A DNA stretch of 64,000 bases, taken from contig DYMU01000005.1 of the NCBI GenBank assembly GCA_020721445.1, positions 109,394 through 173,393 on the forward strand, read 5' to 3'. Both the position numbers and the translations under genes were made by a program. Below are positions 34,225-42,909 of this stretch, piece by piece (the stretch's first letter is position 1; each line of letters starts with the position of its first letter). The notes beneath the pieces were generated by a model. The model searched no databases and was not told where the DNA came from. It was given only the letters and a program-made list of their open reading frames with translations. This DNA is from Gemmobacter nectariphilus. Its GTDB lineage: Bacteria; Pseudomonadota; Alphaproteobacteria; Rhodobacterales; Rhodobacteraceae.

Positions 34225-35100
34225 ATGGAAACGATGATCGGCATCATTGGTGGGTCGGGGATCTATCAGGTGGAAGGGCTGGAAGGCGCCTCCTGGGTCA
34301 AGGTGGCAACCCCCTGGGGCAAGCCGTCGGACGAGATCCTGGTCGGGCGGCTGGACGGGGTGGCGATGGCCTTTTTGCCGCGACACGGCCGCGGCCATGT
34401 GCAATCGCCCAGCACGGTGAACTACCGCGCCAACATTGACGCACTCAAGCGGCTTGGCTGCACCGATGTGGTGGCGCTGTCGGCGGTGGGGTCGCTGCGC
34501 GAAGACTATGCGCCGGGCGATTTCGTCATCGTCGACCAGTATATCGACCGCACCTTCGCGCGCGAAAAGTCGTTCTTCGGCGCGGGCTGCGTGGCCCATG
34601 TCGGCCTGTCGCACCCGACCTGCCCGCGGCTGTCGGCCCATGCCGCCAAGGCCGCGCGCGAAACCGGGGCGCGGGTGCATCTGCACGCCACCTATGTCGC
34701 GATGGAGGGGCCGCAGTTTTCCACCCTTGCCGAAAGCCGGCTTTACCGCGCATGGGGGGCCGATCTGATCGGCATGACCGGGATGCCCGAGGCCAAACTC
34801 GCCCGCGAGGCCGAGCTTTGCTATGCCTGCGTCGCCATGGTCACCGATTACGACTGCTGGCACGACAGCCATGGCGCGGTGGATGTGGCGCAGGTGATGG
34901 CGACGATGGCGGCCAATGCCGGCCATGCCCGCGCGCTGGTGTCGCGCCTGCCCACGCTCTTGGGCCGCGACCGCGCCCCCTGCCCGCATGGCTGCGACCG
35001 CGCGCTGGAGCATGCGATCATGACCGAGCCCGCGATGCGCGACCGTGAGCTGCTGGAAAAACTTGACGCGGTGGCTGGCCGCGTTCTGAAAGGTGAATGA
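34225..35100 (+). CDS. mtnP: S-methyl-5'-thioadenosine phosphorylase
   Basis: Splits methylthioadenosine (a by-product of polyamine and SAM chemistry) with phosphate into adenine and methylthioribose-1-phosphate. It is 291 aa with [17 protein letters not shown], the phosphate/nucleoside motifs [21 protein letters not shown], and [36 protein letters not shown]. The ATG at 34225 follows GGGGG. The stop TGA overlaps the apt start by one base, so the adenine released here is recycled by the next gene's product. Confidence 0.94.
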   Translation: METMIGIIGGSGIYQVEGLEGASWVKVATPWGKPSDEILVGRLDGVAMAFLPRHGRGHVQSPSTVNYRANIDALKRLGCTDVVALSAVGSLREDYAPGDFVIVDQYIDRTFAREKSFFGAGCVAHVGLSHPTCPRLSAHAAKAARETGARVHLHATYVAMEGPQFSTLAESRLYRAWGADLIGMTGMPEAKLAREAELCYACVAMVTDYDCWHDSHGAVDVAQVMATMAANAGHARALVSRLPTLLGRDRAPCPHGCDRALEHAIMTEPAMRDRELLEKLDAVAGRVLKGE

Positions 35101-35633
35101 TGAGCAAGACCGTCAAGGACTATATCCGAACCATCGTAGACTTCCCGCATGTAGGCATCATGTTTCGCGATGTGACAACCTTGTTTGCCGATCCACGGGG
35201 CTTGCGGATGTGTGTTGACCAGTTGCTTGCCCCCTATGCCGGGATGCGCATCGACAAGGTGGTGGGGCTGGAGGCGCGCGGCTTTATCCTGGGCGGGGCG
35301 GTCGCGCACCAGTTGTCCACCGGCTTTGTGCCGATCCGCAAGAAGGGCAAGCTGCCGGGCCAGACGATTTCACAGGCCTATACGCTGGAATATGGCGAAG
35401 CGGTGGTCGAGGTGCATGACGATGCGATGCAGCCCGGCGAAAAAATCCTTGTGGTCGATGACCTGCTGGCCACCGGCGGCACCGCCGAGGCCGGGATCAA
35501 GCTGATCGAACGCTTGGGCGGGCAGGTCGTTGGCTGCGCCTTTGTGGTCGATCTGCCCGAGCTTGGGGGGCGTAAAAAGCTGGAAGCCATGGGGATGGAG
35601 GTGCACGCGCTGTGCGCTTTTGACGGGCTTTGA
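35100..35633 (+). CDS. apt: Adenine phosphoribosyltransferase
   Basis: Salvages adenine to AMP using PRPP. It is 177 aa with the PRPP loop [52 protein letters not shown] and [12 protein letters not shown] start at ATG 35100, which overlaps the mtnP stop (TGATG) and leaves usable spacing to AGGTGA; the alternative ATG one codon earlier sits on that site. Coupling to mtnP makes a methylthioadenosine-to-AMP salvage pair. Confidence 0.96.
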   Translation: MSKTVKDYIRTIVDFPHVGIMFRDVTTLFADPRGLRMCVDQLLAPYAGMRIDKVVGLEARGFILGGAVAHQLSTGFVPIRKKGKLPGQTISQAYTLEYGEAVVEVHDDAMQPGEKILVVDDLLATGGTAEAGIKLIERLGGQVVGCAFVVDLPELGGRKKLEAMGMEVHALCAFDGL

Positions 35634-35672
35634 CGGCTGACAGCGGCTTTTGCGACGGGGCGGGGGCGGCGG

Positions 35673-35687
35673 TTAACCGTCGGTTAA
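35673..35687. promoter_or_regulatory. CtrA-type box (TTAA-N7-TTAA)
   Basis: TTAACCGTCGGTTAA fits the alphaproteobacterial CtrA consensus TTAA-N7-TTAA exactly and is also a palindrome about a central T. It lies 40 bases after apt and 185 bases before chrA. Binding is inferred, not shown. Confidence 0.55.
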
Positions 35688-35736
35688 AGAATCAGCCTTA
35701 AGCAAGGAATTGCGCGGCCTATGGTTTCGCTGTTGC

Positions 35737-35829
35737 TTGCACGGGGTGCAAAAGCCCCCGATTGACGTGCTGCTTGCAAACACACGTCATACTGACCCCC
35801 CTCCCCGCCGGGCAAAATACCCGGCGGGG
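35737..35829 (+). other. Run of three hairpins upstream of chrA
   Basis: Three inverted repeats follow one another: TTGCACGGGGTGCAA (35737-35751), TGACGTG...CACGTCA (35763-35789) and CCCCGCCGGGCAAAATACCCGGCGGGG (35803-35829). The last resembles the intergenic palindromes in containing AAAATACCC. Together with the CtrA-type box upstream this could be a small RNA, a structured leader, or the apt terminator region. Confidence 0.45.
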
Positions 35830-35872
35830 AAACCGTCTTGCGGGCGTCACAGGGCTTGCATAGCCTGCCCCG

Positions 35873-37126
35873 ATGCAACCCAGCCTGTCTGATCTGACCC
35901 GCACCTTCGCCCGTATCGGGGTTTTGTCCTTCGGCGGCCCGGCGGCACAGATCGCGCTAATGCACCGGGTGCTGGTAGAGGACCGCAAGTGGCTGACCGA
36001 GAAAGACTATCTCTCGGCCCTGTCGTTCTGCATGCTGCTTCCGGGGCCCGAGGCGATGCAGCTTGCCACCTGGGCGGGCTGGCGGCTGCATGGCACCCTT
36101 GGCGGGCTGATCGCGGGCGGGCTGTTCGTGCTACCGGGCGCGGTGGTGGTGCTGGCGCTGTCGATGGCCTATGCGGCCTGGGGCGAGGTGCCGTTGATGC
36201 AGGCGCTGTTTCTGGGGGTGCAGGCGGCGGTGATCGCCATCGTGGTTCAGGCGCTGATCCGCGTCGCACGCAAGGCGCTGCGCGACCGTGCGGCCTATGT
36301 GATTGCCGGGCTGGCGCTTCTGGGCCTTCTTGCACTGAACCTGCCGTTTCCGGTGATCATCCTTGCCGCCGGGGTCTGGGGCTTGCTGACCGCCGCCCCC
36401 GGCACCGCGCCGTTGCCGCAGATCGCCGCCCCGCGCACGGCACAGACGCTGGCCGTCTGGCTGGGCGTCTGGCTGGTGCCGCTGGCCGCCTTGTGGGCCA
36501 TGGGCGGCATCCTGTTCGACATCGCGTGGTTCTTCTCAAAGCTTGCCGTGGTCACCTTTGGCGGGGCCTACGCAGTGCTGGCCTGGATGACGCAAGAGGT
36601 GGTGGCGGTGCAGGGCTGGCTGACCACCGAACAGATGATGGCGGGGCTAGGTCTTGCCGAAACCACCCCCGGCCCGCTTATACTGGTGACCGAGTTCGTC
36701 GGATTCATGGCGGGCTATGGCGCGGGCGGCTGGGGCCTTGGCCTTGCAGGCGCCATTGTCACCCTTTGGATGACCTTTGTGCCCTGCTTTTTGTGGATCT
36801 TCGTGGCCGCCCCCTATCTGGCCCGCATCACCGCCGACCCGCGCCTTGCCGGGGCCTTGCAGGCGATCATGGCCGCGGTGGTCGGCGTCATTGCCAATCT
36901 GTCGCTGTGGTTTGCCATGACATTGCTGTTTCGGGACACCAGCATCACCCGCAGCGGCCCGCTGCACCTGATGACGCCAGATCTGTCCAGCCTCAACCTG
37001 TGGGCCTTGGGCCTGTCGGCGCTGTCGGCGTTGCTGCTGATCGGCCTGCATCGCCCGATCTGGTTGGTGCTGGCGGTATCTTGCGCAGTCTCTGTCGCGG
37101 TCTCTGTCGCGCTCGGTGCTCTGTGA
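35873..37126 (+). CDS. chrA: CHR-family chromate ion transporter
   Basis: A 417-aa inner membrane protein with two homologous CHR halves. First half: FARIGVLSFGGPAAQIALMHRVLVEDRKWLTEKDYLSALSFCMLLPGPEAMQLATWAGWRLHG. Second half: FSKLAVVTFGGAYAVLAWMTQEVV and GLAETTPGPLILVTEFVGFMAGY. ChrA proteins are linked to chromate efflux or sulfate-type anion transport. No Shine-Dalgarno is obvious before ATG 35873. A 12-base tandem duplication (GTCTCTGTCGCG twice) near the 3' end adds residues VSVA. No chrB regulator lies nearby. Confidence 0.92.
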   Translation: MQPSLSDLTRTFARIGVLSFGGPAAQIALMHRVLVEDRKWLTEKDYLSALSFCMLLPGPEAMQLATWAGWRLHGTLGGLIAGGLFVLPGAVVVLALSMAYAAWGEVPLMQALFLGVQAAVIAIVVQALIRVARKALRDRAAYVIAGLALLGLLALNLPFPVIILAAGVWGLLTAAPGTAPLPQIAAPRTAQTLAVWLGVWLVPLAALWAMGGILFDIAWFFSKLAVVTFGGAYAVLAWMTQEVVAVQGWLTTEQMMAGLGLAETTPGPLILVTEFVGFMAGYGAGGWGLGLAGAIVTLWMTFVPCFLWIFVAAPYLARITADPRLAGALQAIMAAVVGVIANLSLWFAMTLLFRDTSITRSGPLHLMTPDLSSLNLWALGLSALSALLLIGLHRPIWLVLAVSCAVSVAVSVALGAL

Positions 37127-37195
37127 GCCCCGCCTTGCCCCTTCCCTTCGGGGTCAAAACCCCTATGCTGCGTGCACGAAAGTTTGAGGTTTGTT

Positions 37196-37651
37196 ATGGC
37201 GCGCTCCATTGACTACGGCAATTTGATGCATCGCGCGATGCGCAGCCTGATCCAATCGGTGCTGCAGGACGTGTCTGAAAACGGTCTTCCCGGCGCGCAT
37301 CATTTCTTCATCACCTTTGACACCACCCACCCCGAGGTGGAAATGGCCGACTGGCTGAAGGCCCGCTATCCGGCGGAAATGACCATCGTCATCCAGCATT
37401 GGTTCGAAAACCTGAATGTCGATGACGACGGTTTCACCATCACGCTGAACTTCGGCAACCAACCCGAACCGATGGTCATTCCGTTTGATGCGGTGCGCAC
37501 CTTCGTTGATCCTTCGGTAGAATTCGGCCTGCGCTTTGAAAGCCACGTCGAAGACGACGACGCGGAAGACGATGACGATGATGGCGACGACGATCCGCCG
37601 CCGCATCACGACGCCGAAGTGGTCAGCCTGGACAAGTTCCGCAAGCAATAG
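37196..37651 (+). CDS. sspB: ClpXP adaptor SspB (alpha type)
   Basis: Adaptor that delivers ssrA-tagged and other substrates to the ClpXP protease. The 151-aa protein has the SspB fold (MHRAMRSLIQSVLQDVSENGLPGAHHFFITFDTTHPEVEMADWLKARYP; MTIVIQHWFENLNV; MVIPFDAVRTFVDPSVEFGLRF). A very acidic linker follows (DDDAEDDDDDGDDD), then the short ClpX-binding tail VVSLDKFRKQ. The ATG at 37196 has GAGG upstream; the track's start is 8 codons too long. fumC follows. Confidence 0.93.
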   Translation: MARSIDYGNLMHRAMRSLIQSVLQDVSENGLPGAHHFFITFDTTHPEVEMADWLKARYPAEMTIVIQHWFENLNVDDDGFTITLNFGNQPEPMVIPFDAVRTFVDPSVEFGLRFESHVEDDDAEDDDDDGDDDPPPHHDAEVVSLDKFRKQ

Positions 37652-37732
37652 TCGCGGTATGCGCCGGTATGCCAATTGATTTCGCCGGTTGCCTCCCGTA
37701 TGGGAAACCGAGCAAAAAAACGAGGCTTGCAG

Positions 37733-39127
37733 ATGACCAGCACCCGCACCGAAACCGACAGCTTTGGCCCGCTTGAGGTTCCCGCCGACAAATACTGGGG
37801 CGCGCAGACCCAGCGGTCAATCCTGAACTTCCCGATTGGCTGGGAACGTCAGCCGGTCGCGATCATCCGCGCGCTTGGCGTGATCAAGAAGGCCTGTGCG
37901 TTGGTCAACATCGACCAAGGCGATATTTCGGCCGAGCTGGGCCGGGCCATCGCCGCCGCCGCGCAAGAGGTGGTCGACGGGCGGTTTGACGACAACTTTC
38001 CGCTGGTGGTCTGGCAGACCGGATCGGGCACCCAAAGCAACATGAACGCCAACGAGGTGATCAGCAACCGCGCGATTGAAGTGCTGGGTGGCGTGATGGG
38101 CAGCAAGACGCCGGCCCACCCGAATGATCACGTCAACATGGGCCAGTCGTCAAACGACACCTTCCCCACCGCGATGCACGTCGCCATCGGCATGATGGCG
38201 CGCGATGTGCTGCTGCCGGGCCTGCACAAGCTGCATGCGGCACTGGTCAATAAATCCATCGAGTTCAAGGATATCATCAAGATCGGCCGCACCCACACCC
38301 AGGATGCCACCCCCCTGACGCTGGGGCAGGAGTTTTCGGGTTACGCGCATCAGGTCAGCCAAGGCATCTTGCGCATCCACAAGGTGCTGCCCGAGATCTA
38401 TGAGCTGGCACAGGGCGGCACCGCCGTTGGTACCGGGCTGAACACCCGGGTCGGCTGGGACGTTCGGGTGGCGGCGCAAATCGCCCAGATCACCGGCCTG
38501 CCCTTCGTCACCGCCCCCAACAAGTTCGAAGCCCTGGCCGCGCATGACGCGATGGTGATGTTTTCAGGGGCGCTGAAAACCGTTGCGGTCAGCCTGTTCA
38601 AGATCGCCAATGACATGCGGCTCTTGGGGTCCGGCCCGCGCTCGGGCCTTGGCGAATTGATCCTGCCGGAAAACGAACCGGGCAGTTCCATCATGCCGGG
38701 CAAGGTCAACCCGACCCAGGCCGAGGCCCTGACCATGGTCTGCGCGCAGGTCATGGGCAATGATGCGGCGGTGGGGTTTGCCGGAAGCCAAGGGCATTTC
38801 GAGCTGAACGTCTACAACCCGATGATGTCGTATAACGTGCTGCAATCCATGCAGCTTCTGGGCGATGCCGCCGGGTCGTTCACCGACAACATGGTGGTCG
38901 GCACCCAGGCCAATATTCCGCGCATCGACAAGCTGATGAAGGAATCGCTGATGCTGGTCACCGCGCTTGCCCCCACCATCGGTTACGACGCCGCCACCAA
39001 GGTGGCCAAGACCGCCCACAAGAACGGCACCACCCTGCGGCAAGAGGCGATTGCCCTGGGCTATGTCGATGGCGAGACCTTTGACCGCGTGGTGCGCCCC
39101 GAAGACATGATCGGGCCGAAGGGCTGA
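37733..39127 (+). CDS. fumC: Fumarate hydratase class II
   Basis: Citric acid cycle enzyme: fumarate + water to malate, iron-independent. It is 464 aa with [81 protein letters not shown] and the signature [21 protein letters not shown] precedes the ATG at 37733. It is followed 11 bases later by a DUF4169 gene. Confidence 0.97.
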   Translation: MTSTRTETDSFGPLEVPADKYWGAQTQRSILNFPIGWERQPVAIIRALGVIKKACALVNIDQGDISAELGRAIAAAAQEVVDGRFDDNFPLVVWQTGSGTQSNMNANEVISNRAIEVLGGVMGSKTPAHPNDHVNMGQSSNDTFPTAMHVAIGMMARDVLLPGLHKLHAALVNKSIEFKDIIKIGRTHTQDATPLTLGQEFSGYAHQVSQGILRIHKVLPEIYELAQGGTAVGTGLNTRVGWDVRVAAQIAQITGLPFVTAPNKFEALAAHDAMVMFSGALKTVAVSLFKIANDMRLLGSGPRSGLGELILPENEPGSSIMPGKVNPTQAEALTMVCAQVMGNDAAVGFAGSQGHFELNVYNPMMSYNVLQSMQLLGDAAGSFTDNMVVGTQANIPRIDKLMKESLMLVTALAPTIGYDAATKVAKTAHKNGTTLRQEAIALGYVDGETFDRVVRPEDMIGPKG

Positions 39128-39138
39128 TCGGGGGGCGG

Positions 39139-39315
39139 ATGGCCGAAATCGTCAACCTTCGCACCGCGAAAAAGCAGGCCGCCCGCAAGGCGGCCCGCGC
39201 CAAGGCTGATGAAAACGCCGCCAAGTTTGGCCAGACCAAGGCGACGCGCGACCAGCAGAAGGCGCAGGCGGAGAAAGCCGCCCGCGACCATGCCGCCCAC
39301 AAGCGCGACCCGTAG
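39139..39315 (+). CDS. DUF4169 family small protein
   Basis: A 58-residue ORF absent from the supplied track. It starts MAEIVNLRTAKKQAARKAAR and continues as a Lys/Ala/Gln-rich helical protein (KFGQTKATRDQQKAQAEKAARD) ending in TAG at 39313. This pattern matches DUF4169, a small alphaproteobacterial family that I recall next to fumC. GGGGGCGG precedes the ATG. The function is unknown; the charge pattern suggests nucleic acid or protein binding, but that is only inference. Confidence 0.8.
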   Translation: MAEIVNLRTAKKQAARKAARAKADENAAKFGQTKATRDQQKAQAEKAARDHAAHKRDP

Positions 39316-39411
39316 CACGGGGTTCATCCCGCCGTTCCGGGCGCAACTGCCGGCGCAATGCGCCCCACCCCACCCCTTGCGACACGGTCCCCCGCCTGCT
39401 AGGCCACCGGG

Positions 39412-40191
39412 ATGCTGTCGTATCAACACCTCTATCACGCCGGGAACCTGGCTGATGTCCACAAGCACGCGCTTCTGGCGTGGACGCTGGATTACCTGAC
39501 GCAAAAGGACAAGCCGGTCACCTATTTCGAAACCCACGCCGGCCGGGGCCTTTATGATCTGACCGCGCCCGAAGCGGTGAAAACCGGCGAGGCCGCCAAG
39601 GGCATTGCGCTGACCGAGCACTGGTTTCCGGCCGGCCACCCCTACCGGCGCGCCCTGCATCTGACGCGGGGCCAGCGTGGCCCCAACGCCTACCCCGGCA
39701 GCCCGCTGATCGCAGGCCACCTGCTGCGCGATATCGACACGATCCATCTATGCGAACTGCACCCGCAGGAACATGCCGCGCTCGAATATGCCGCGGCCCC
39801 GTTTGGTGCCAAGATCTACCGCGAAGACGGCCTTGCCAAGGCGCTGTCGATCTGCCCGCCAACCCCCCGGCGTGGGCTGCTGCTGATCGACCCGTCCTAT
39901 GAGGTCAAGACCGACTATGAGACCATTCCGCGCGTCATCGGCCAGTTGCACCGCAAGTGGAATGTCGGTCTGATCTATCTGTGGTATCCGATCCTGCGCG
40001 ACGGGTTGCACAAACCGATGCTGGCCGAATTGCGCGTCGCCATCCCCGACGCGCTGGTGCACGAGGTGCGCTTTGCGCCGGTGCGCGACGGCCACCGGAT
40101 GGAAGGCTCGGGCATGGTGATGATCAATCCGCCGTTTGGCATCGAGGCCGAGGCCAAGCGCCTGACCGCATTGTTCCGCAAACTGGGCTGA
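39412..40191 (+). CDS. rlmJ: 23S rRNA (adenine-2030 N6)-methyltransferase RlmJ
   Basis: Methylates A2030 of 23S rRNA using SAM. The 259-aa protein starts MLSYQHLYHAGNLADVHKHALLAW, a typical RlmJ N-terminus, with the SAM site YFETHAGRGLYDL and LCELHPQEHAAL. The catalytic motif reads LLIDPSYEVKTDYE; I expect DPPY in most N6-adenine methylases, so Ser replaces the second Pro here. The C-terminus (MVMINPPFGIEAE) is normal. It is convergent with pepN across a palindrome. Confidence 0.92.
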   Translation: MLSYQHLYHAGNLADVHKHALLAWTLDYLTQKDKPVTYFETHAGRGLYDLTAPEAVKTGEAAKGIALTEHWFPAGHPYRRALHLTRGQRGPNAYPGSPLIAGHLLRDIDTIHLCELHPQEHAALEYAAAPFGAKIYREDGLAKALSICPPTPRRGLLLIDPSYEVKTDYETIPRVIGQLHRKWNVGLIYLWYPILRDGLHKPMLAELRVAIPDALVHEVRFAPVRDGHRMEGSGMVMINPPFGIEAEAKRLTALFRKLG

Positions 40192-40211
40192 TCGACTTTC
40201 CCCGGCCACAG

Positions 40212-40234
40212 ACGAATTTTCGCCGAAAATTCGT
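40212..40234. terminator. Palindromic bidirectional terminator between rlmJ and pepN
   Basis: ACGAATTTTCG and CGAAAATTCGT, 11-base perfect arms around one C, form a hairpin with AT tracts usable on either strand. It lies between two convergent genes, the expected place for a shared terminator. Confidence 0.65.
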
Positions 40235-40249
40235 GCCCAGTCGCGGGGC

Positions 40250-42808
40250 CTAGTCCCCCAGCATCCGCCCCGCCATCTCGGTCAGATCGCGGCTTAGGCC
40301 TTCGGTCGCCAGCATCCGCCGCAGCACGTCGCGCACCATGCCCTGACGGTCGCCGTCATAGCGCGGCCAGGTTTCAAACGCGGTCGACATCCGCGCTGCC
40401 GTTTGCGGGTTCAGCGGGTCCAGCTGCAAAAGCCAATCGGCCACAAGGGCATAGCCTGCGCCACTGATGTGGTGGAACCCGGCATGATGGCCCGACAAGG
40501 CACCGATGACGCTGCGAAAGCGGTTCGGGTTCTTCCAGTCGAAATCCGGGTGCGCCGTCAAGGCCTGTGTGACCGCCGCCGCCTGATCGGGCCGGGCATA
40601 AGCGATTTGCAGGGCAAACCACTTGTCCATCACGTTGCGGTCGGCCTTCCAACTCGCCTCGAACCGCACCAGTTCTTCGCCGCCCTGACCGATGTCCAAA
40701 AGGCATGACAGCGCGCCCACCTCTTCGGTCATGTTGTCTGCCGCACGACAGGCCGCCCGGGCCGACGCCCCGCCATCGCAGCGCGACACCAGCGACAGTG
40801 CCGCCAACCGCAGCGCCCGCCGCCCCGCCGCGCGGGCATCCGGGGTGAATGGACCCGGTTCGGCCAGCGACGCCATCAGCCCCGGCAAAACGCCGGACAG
40901 CCGTTGCGCCAAAGCATCGGCCATCCGCCTCCGCGCGACATAAATCGCCGCCGGGTCAGGCACATGGCCCGATGCATGCAGCGTCTGCGCCATGTCATCA
41001 TCCGATGGCAGCCGCAGACACAGCGCCCGGAACGCCGGGTCAAGCTGGTCGTCCACCGCCACCCGCGCCAGTGCATCCAGCCAGTCCGGCCCCGGCGCGG
41101 CATTTTCCGTGACCATCCGCGTCAGCAGATCCTTGGCCAAGGCCCGCCCTGCCTCCCATTTGTTGAATGGGTCGGTGTCATGCGCCAGAAGGAAGGCGCG
41201 TTCTTCGGGGCTTGCGTCCCGCTCCAGCACCACGGGGGCGGAAAACCCGCGCAGGATCGACGGGATCGGTCGCGCGCCCAGCCCGCCGAAGGCAAAGCTT
41301 TGGCGGGCCTCGGTCATTTCCAGCACCGTGGTTGGCACCACCTCGCAGCCATTGGGGTTCAGTAACCCCACCGCAATCGGCAGCACTTTGGCGCCCTTGA
41401 TCGGCTGGCCCGGAGTTTTCGGGTTTTTCTGTTCGAAATGAAGGGTATATACGCCATTGTTAAAGTCGTCTGTCACCGTTAATCGCGGCGTGCCCGCCTC
41501 GGTATACCAGCGTTTGAACTGGGTCAGATCGCGGCCGGTGGCGTCTTCAAACACCTTGAGCCAGTCTTCAATCGTTGCCGCCTGCCCGTCGTAGCGGTCA
41601 AAATACAGATCCAGCGCGCCGGCGTAGCCCTCATCCCCCACGAGGCGCTTGAGCATGCCGATCACCTCGGCGCCCTTTTCATAGACCGTTGCAGTGTAGA
41701 AGTTGTTGATCTCAATATAGGACTCCGGTCGCACCGGGTGGGCCAGCGGCCCCTGATCCTCGCGGAACTGCCGGGCGCGCAACATCAGCACGTCCTCGAT
41801 GCGCTTCACCGCGTGGGACCGCATATCGCCGGAAAACTGCTGGTCGCGGAAGACCGTCAGCCCCTCTTTCAGGCACAGCTGAAACCAGTCGCGGCAGGTG
41901 ATGCGGTTGCCGGTCCAGTTGTGAAAATACTCATGCGCGATGATCGCCTCGATCCGGGCAAAGTCATCGTCGGTCGCGGTCTCGGGGCTGGCCAGAACGT
42001 ATTTGGAGTTGAAAATGTTCAAGCCCTTGTTCTCCATCGCGCCCATATTGAAGTCATCAACGGCAACAATGTTGAAAATGTCCAAGTCGTATTCGCGACC
42101 GTAAACCCGTTCATCCCAGGCCATCGACCGGATCAGGCTGTCCATCGCATAGGCGCAGCGCGCCTCATCGCCCGGGCGCACCCAGATGTTCAGCGCCACG
42201 TCGCGGCCCGACAGGGTACGAAACAGGCCGGAGTGGGCGCGCAGGTCGCCCGCCACCAGCGCGAACAGATAGGCAGGCTTGGGCCAGGGGTCATCCCAGT
42301 CGGCCCAGCCCGGCCCTTGCCAGATCAGGTTGCCGTTGGACAAAAGCACCGGCATGTCGCCTTCCAGCCGGACCCGAAAGCGCGCCATCACGTCGGGACG
42401 GTCCGGGTAGAAGGTGATCTTGCGAAAGCCCTCGGCCTCGCATTGCGTGCAATACATGCCGCCCGACATGTAAAGCCCCTCCAGCGCGGTATTGCCTTCA
42501 GGGGCGATCTCGACCTCGGTTTCCAGCACGAAAGGCGCATCGAGCAGGGCCAGCGCGGGCACCGTCAGCCCCATGGCATCGGGCTGCACCGTCAGCGGTT
42601 GGCCATCCAGCGTCAGCGACAAAAGCCGCAAGCCTTCGCCATCCAGACGCAGATCCTGCCCCGCAAGTGCGGCCGGATTGGGCCGCATCTCAAGCCGCGC
42701 CAGAACCCGCGTCGCCCGTGGCGACAGCCGGAACGTCAGGGTAACCTGATCCAGCAGATGCGAAAACGGCTGATAATCGGCAAGATGAATGGCGCGGGCT
42801 TCGGTCAT
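40250..42808 (-). CDS. pepN: Aminopeptidase N
   Basis: Zinc metallopeptidase (M1) that removes N-terminal residues from peptides in the cytosol. The 852-aa protein has GAMENKGLNIFN (substrate N-terminus site) and HEYFHNWTGNR with the downstream Glu of the zinc site. N-terminal MTEARAIHLADYQPFSHLLDQVTLTF and the long helical C-terminal domain match the bacterial PepN type. The start has a perfect AGGAGG 7-8 bases upstream. It lies downstream of the P1B ATPase gene on the same strand. Confidence 0.97.
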   Translation of the reverse strand: MTEARAIHLADYQPFSHLLDQVTLTFRLSPRATRVLARLEMRPNPAALAGQDLRLDGEGLRLLSLTLDGQPLTVQPDAMGLTVPALALLDAPFVLETEVEIAPEGNTALEGLYMSGGMYCTQCEAEGFRKITFYPDRPDVMARFRVRLEGDMPVLLSNGNLIWQGPGWADWDDPWPKPAYLFALVAGDLRAHSGLFRTLSGRDVALNIWVRPGDEARCAYAMDSLIRSMAWDERVYGREYDLDIFNIVAVDDFNMGAMENKGLNIFNSKYVLASPETATDDDFARIEAIIAHEYFHNWTGNRITCRDWFQLCLKEGLTVFRDQQFSGDMRSHAVKRIEDVLMLRARQFREDQGPLAHPVRPESYIEINNFYTATVYEKGAEVIGMLKRLVGDEGYAGALDLYFDRYDGQAATIEDWLKVFEDATGRDLTQFKRWYTEAGTPRLTVTDDFNNGVYTLHFEQKNPKTPGQPIKGAKVLPIAVGLLNPNGCEVVPTTVLEMTEARQSFAFGGLGARPIPSILRGFSAPVVLERDASPEERAFLLAHDTDPFNKWEAGRALAKDLLTRMVTENAAPGPDWLDALARVAVDDQLDPAFRALCLRLPSDDDMAQTLHASGHVPDPAAIYVARRRMADALAQRLSGVLPGLMASLAEPGPFTPDARAAGRRALRLAALSLVSRCDGGASARAACRAADNMTEEVGALSCLLDIGQGGEELVRFEASWKADRNVMDKWFALQIAYARPDQAAAVTQALTAHPDFDWKNPNRFRSVIGALSGHHAGFHHISGAGYALVADWLLQLDPLNPQTAARMSTAFETWPRYDGDRQGMVRDVLRRMLATEGLSRDLTEMAGRMLGD

Positions 42809-42909
42809 GCGTCTGGTCCTCCTGAGAGCTTCAAGCTAGACGCCCTGACGCCCGGCGCAAGCCCCCAAAAGGCCGTGTCCGCCGCAGAACACCATCCCGG
42901 CAAAGCACC

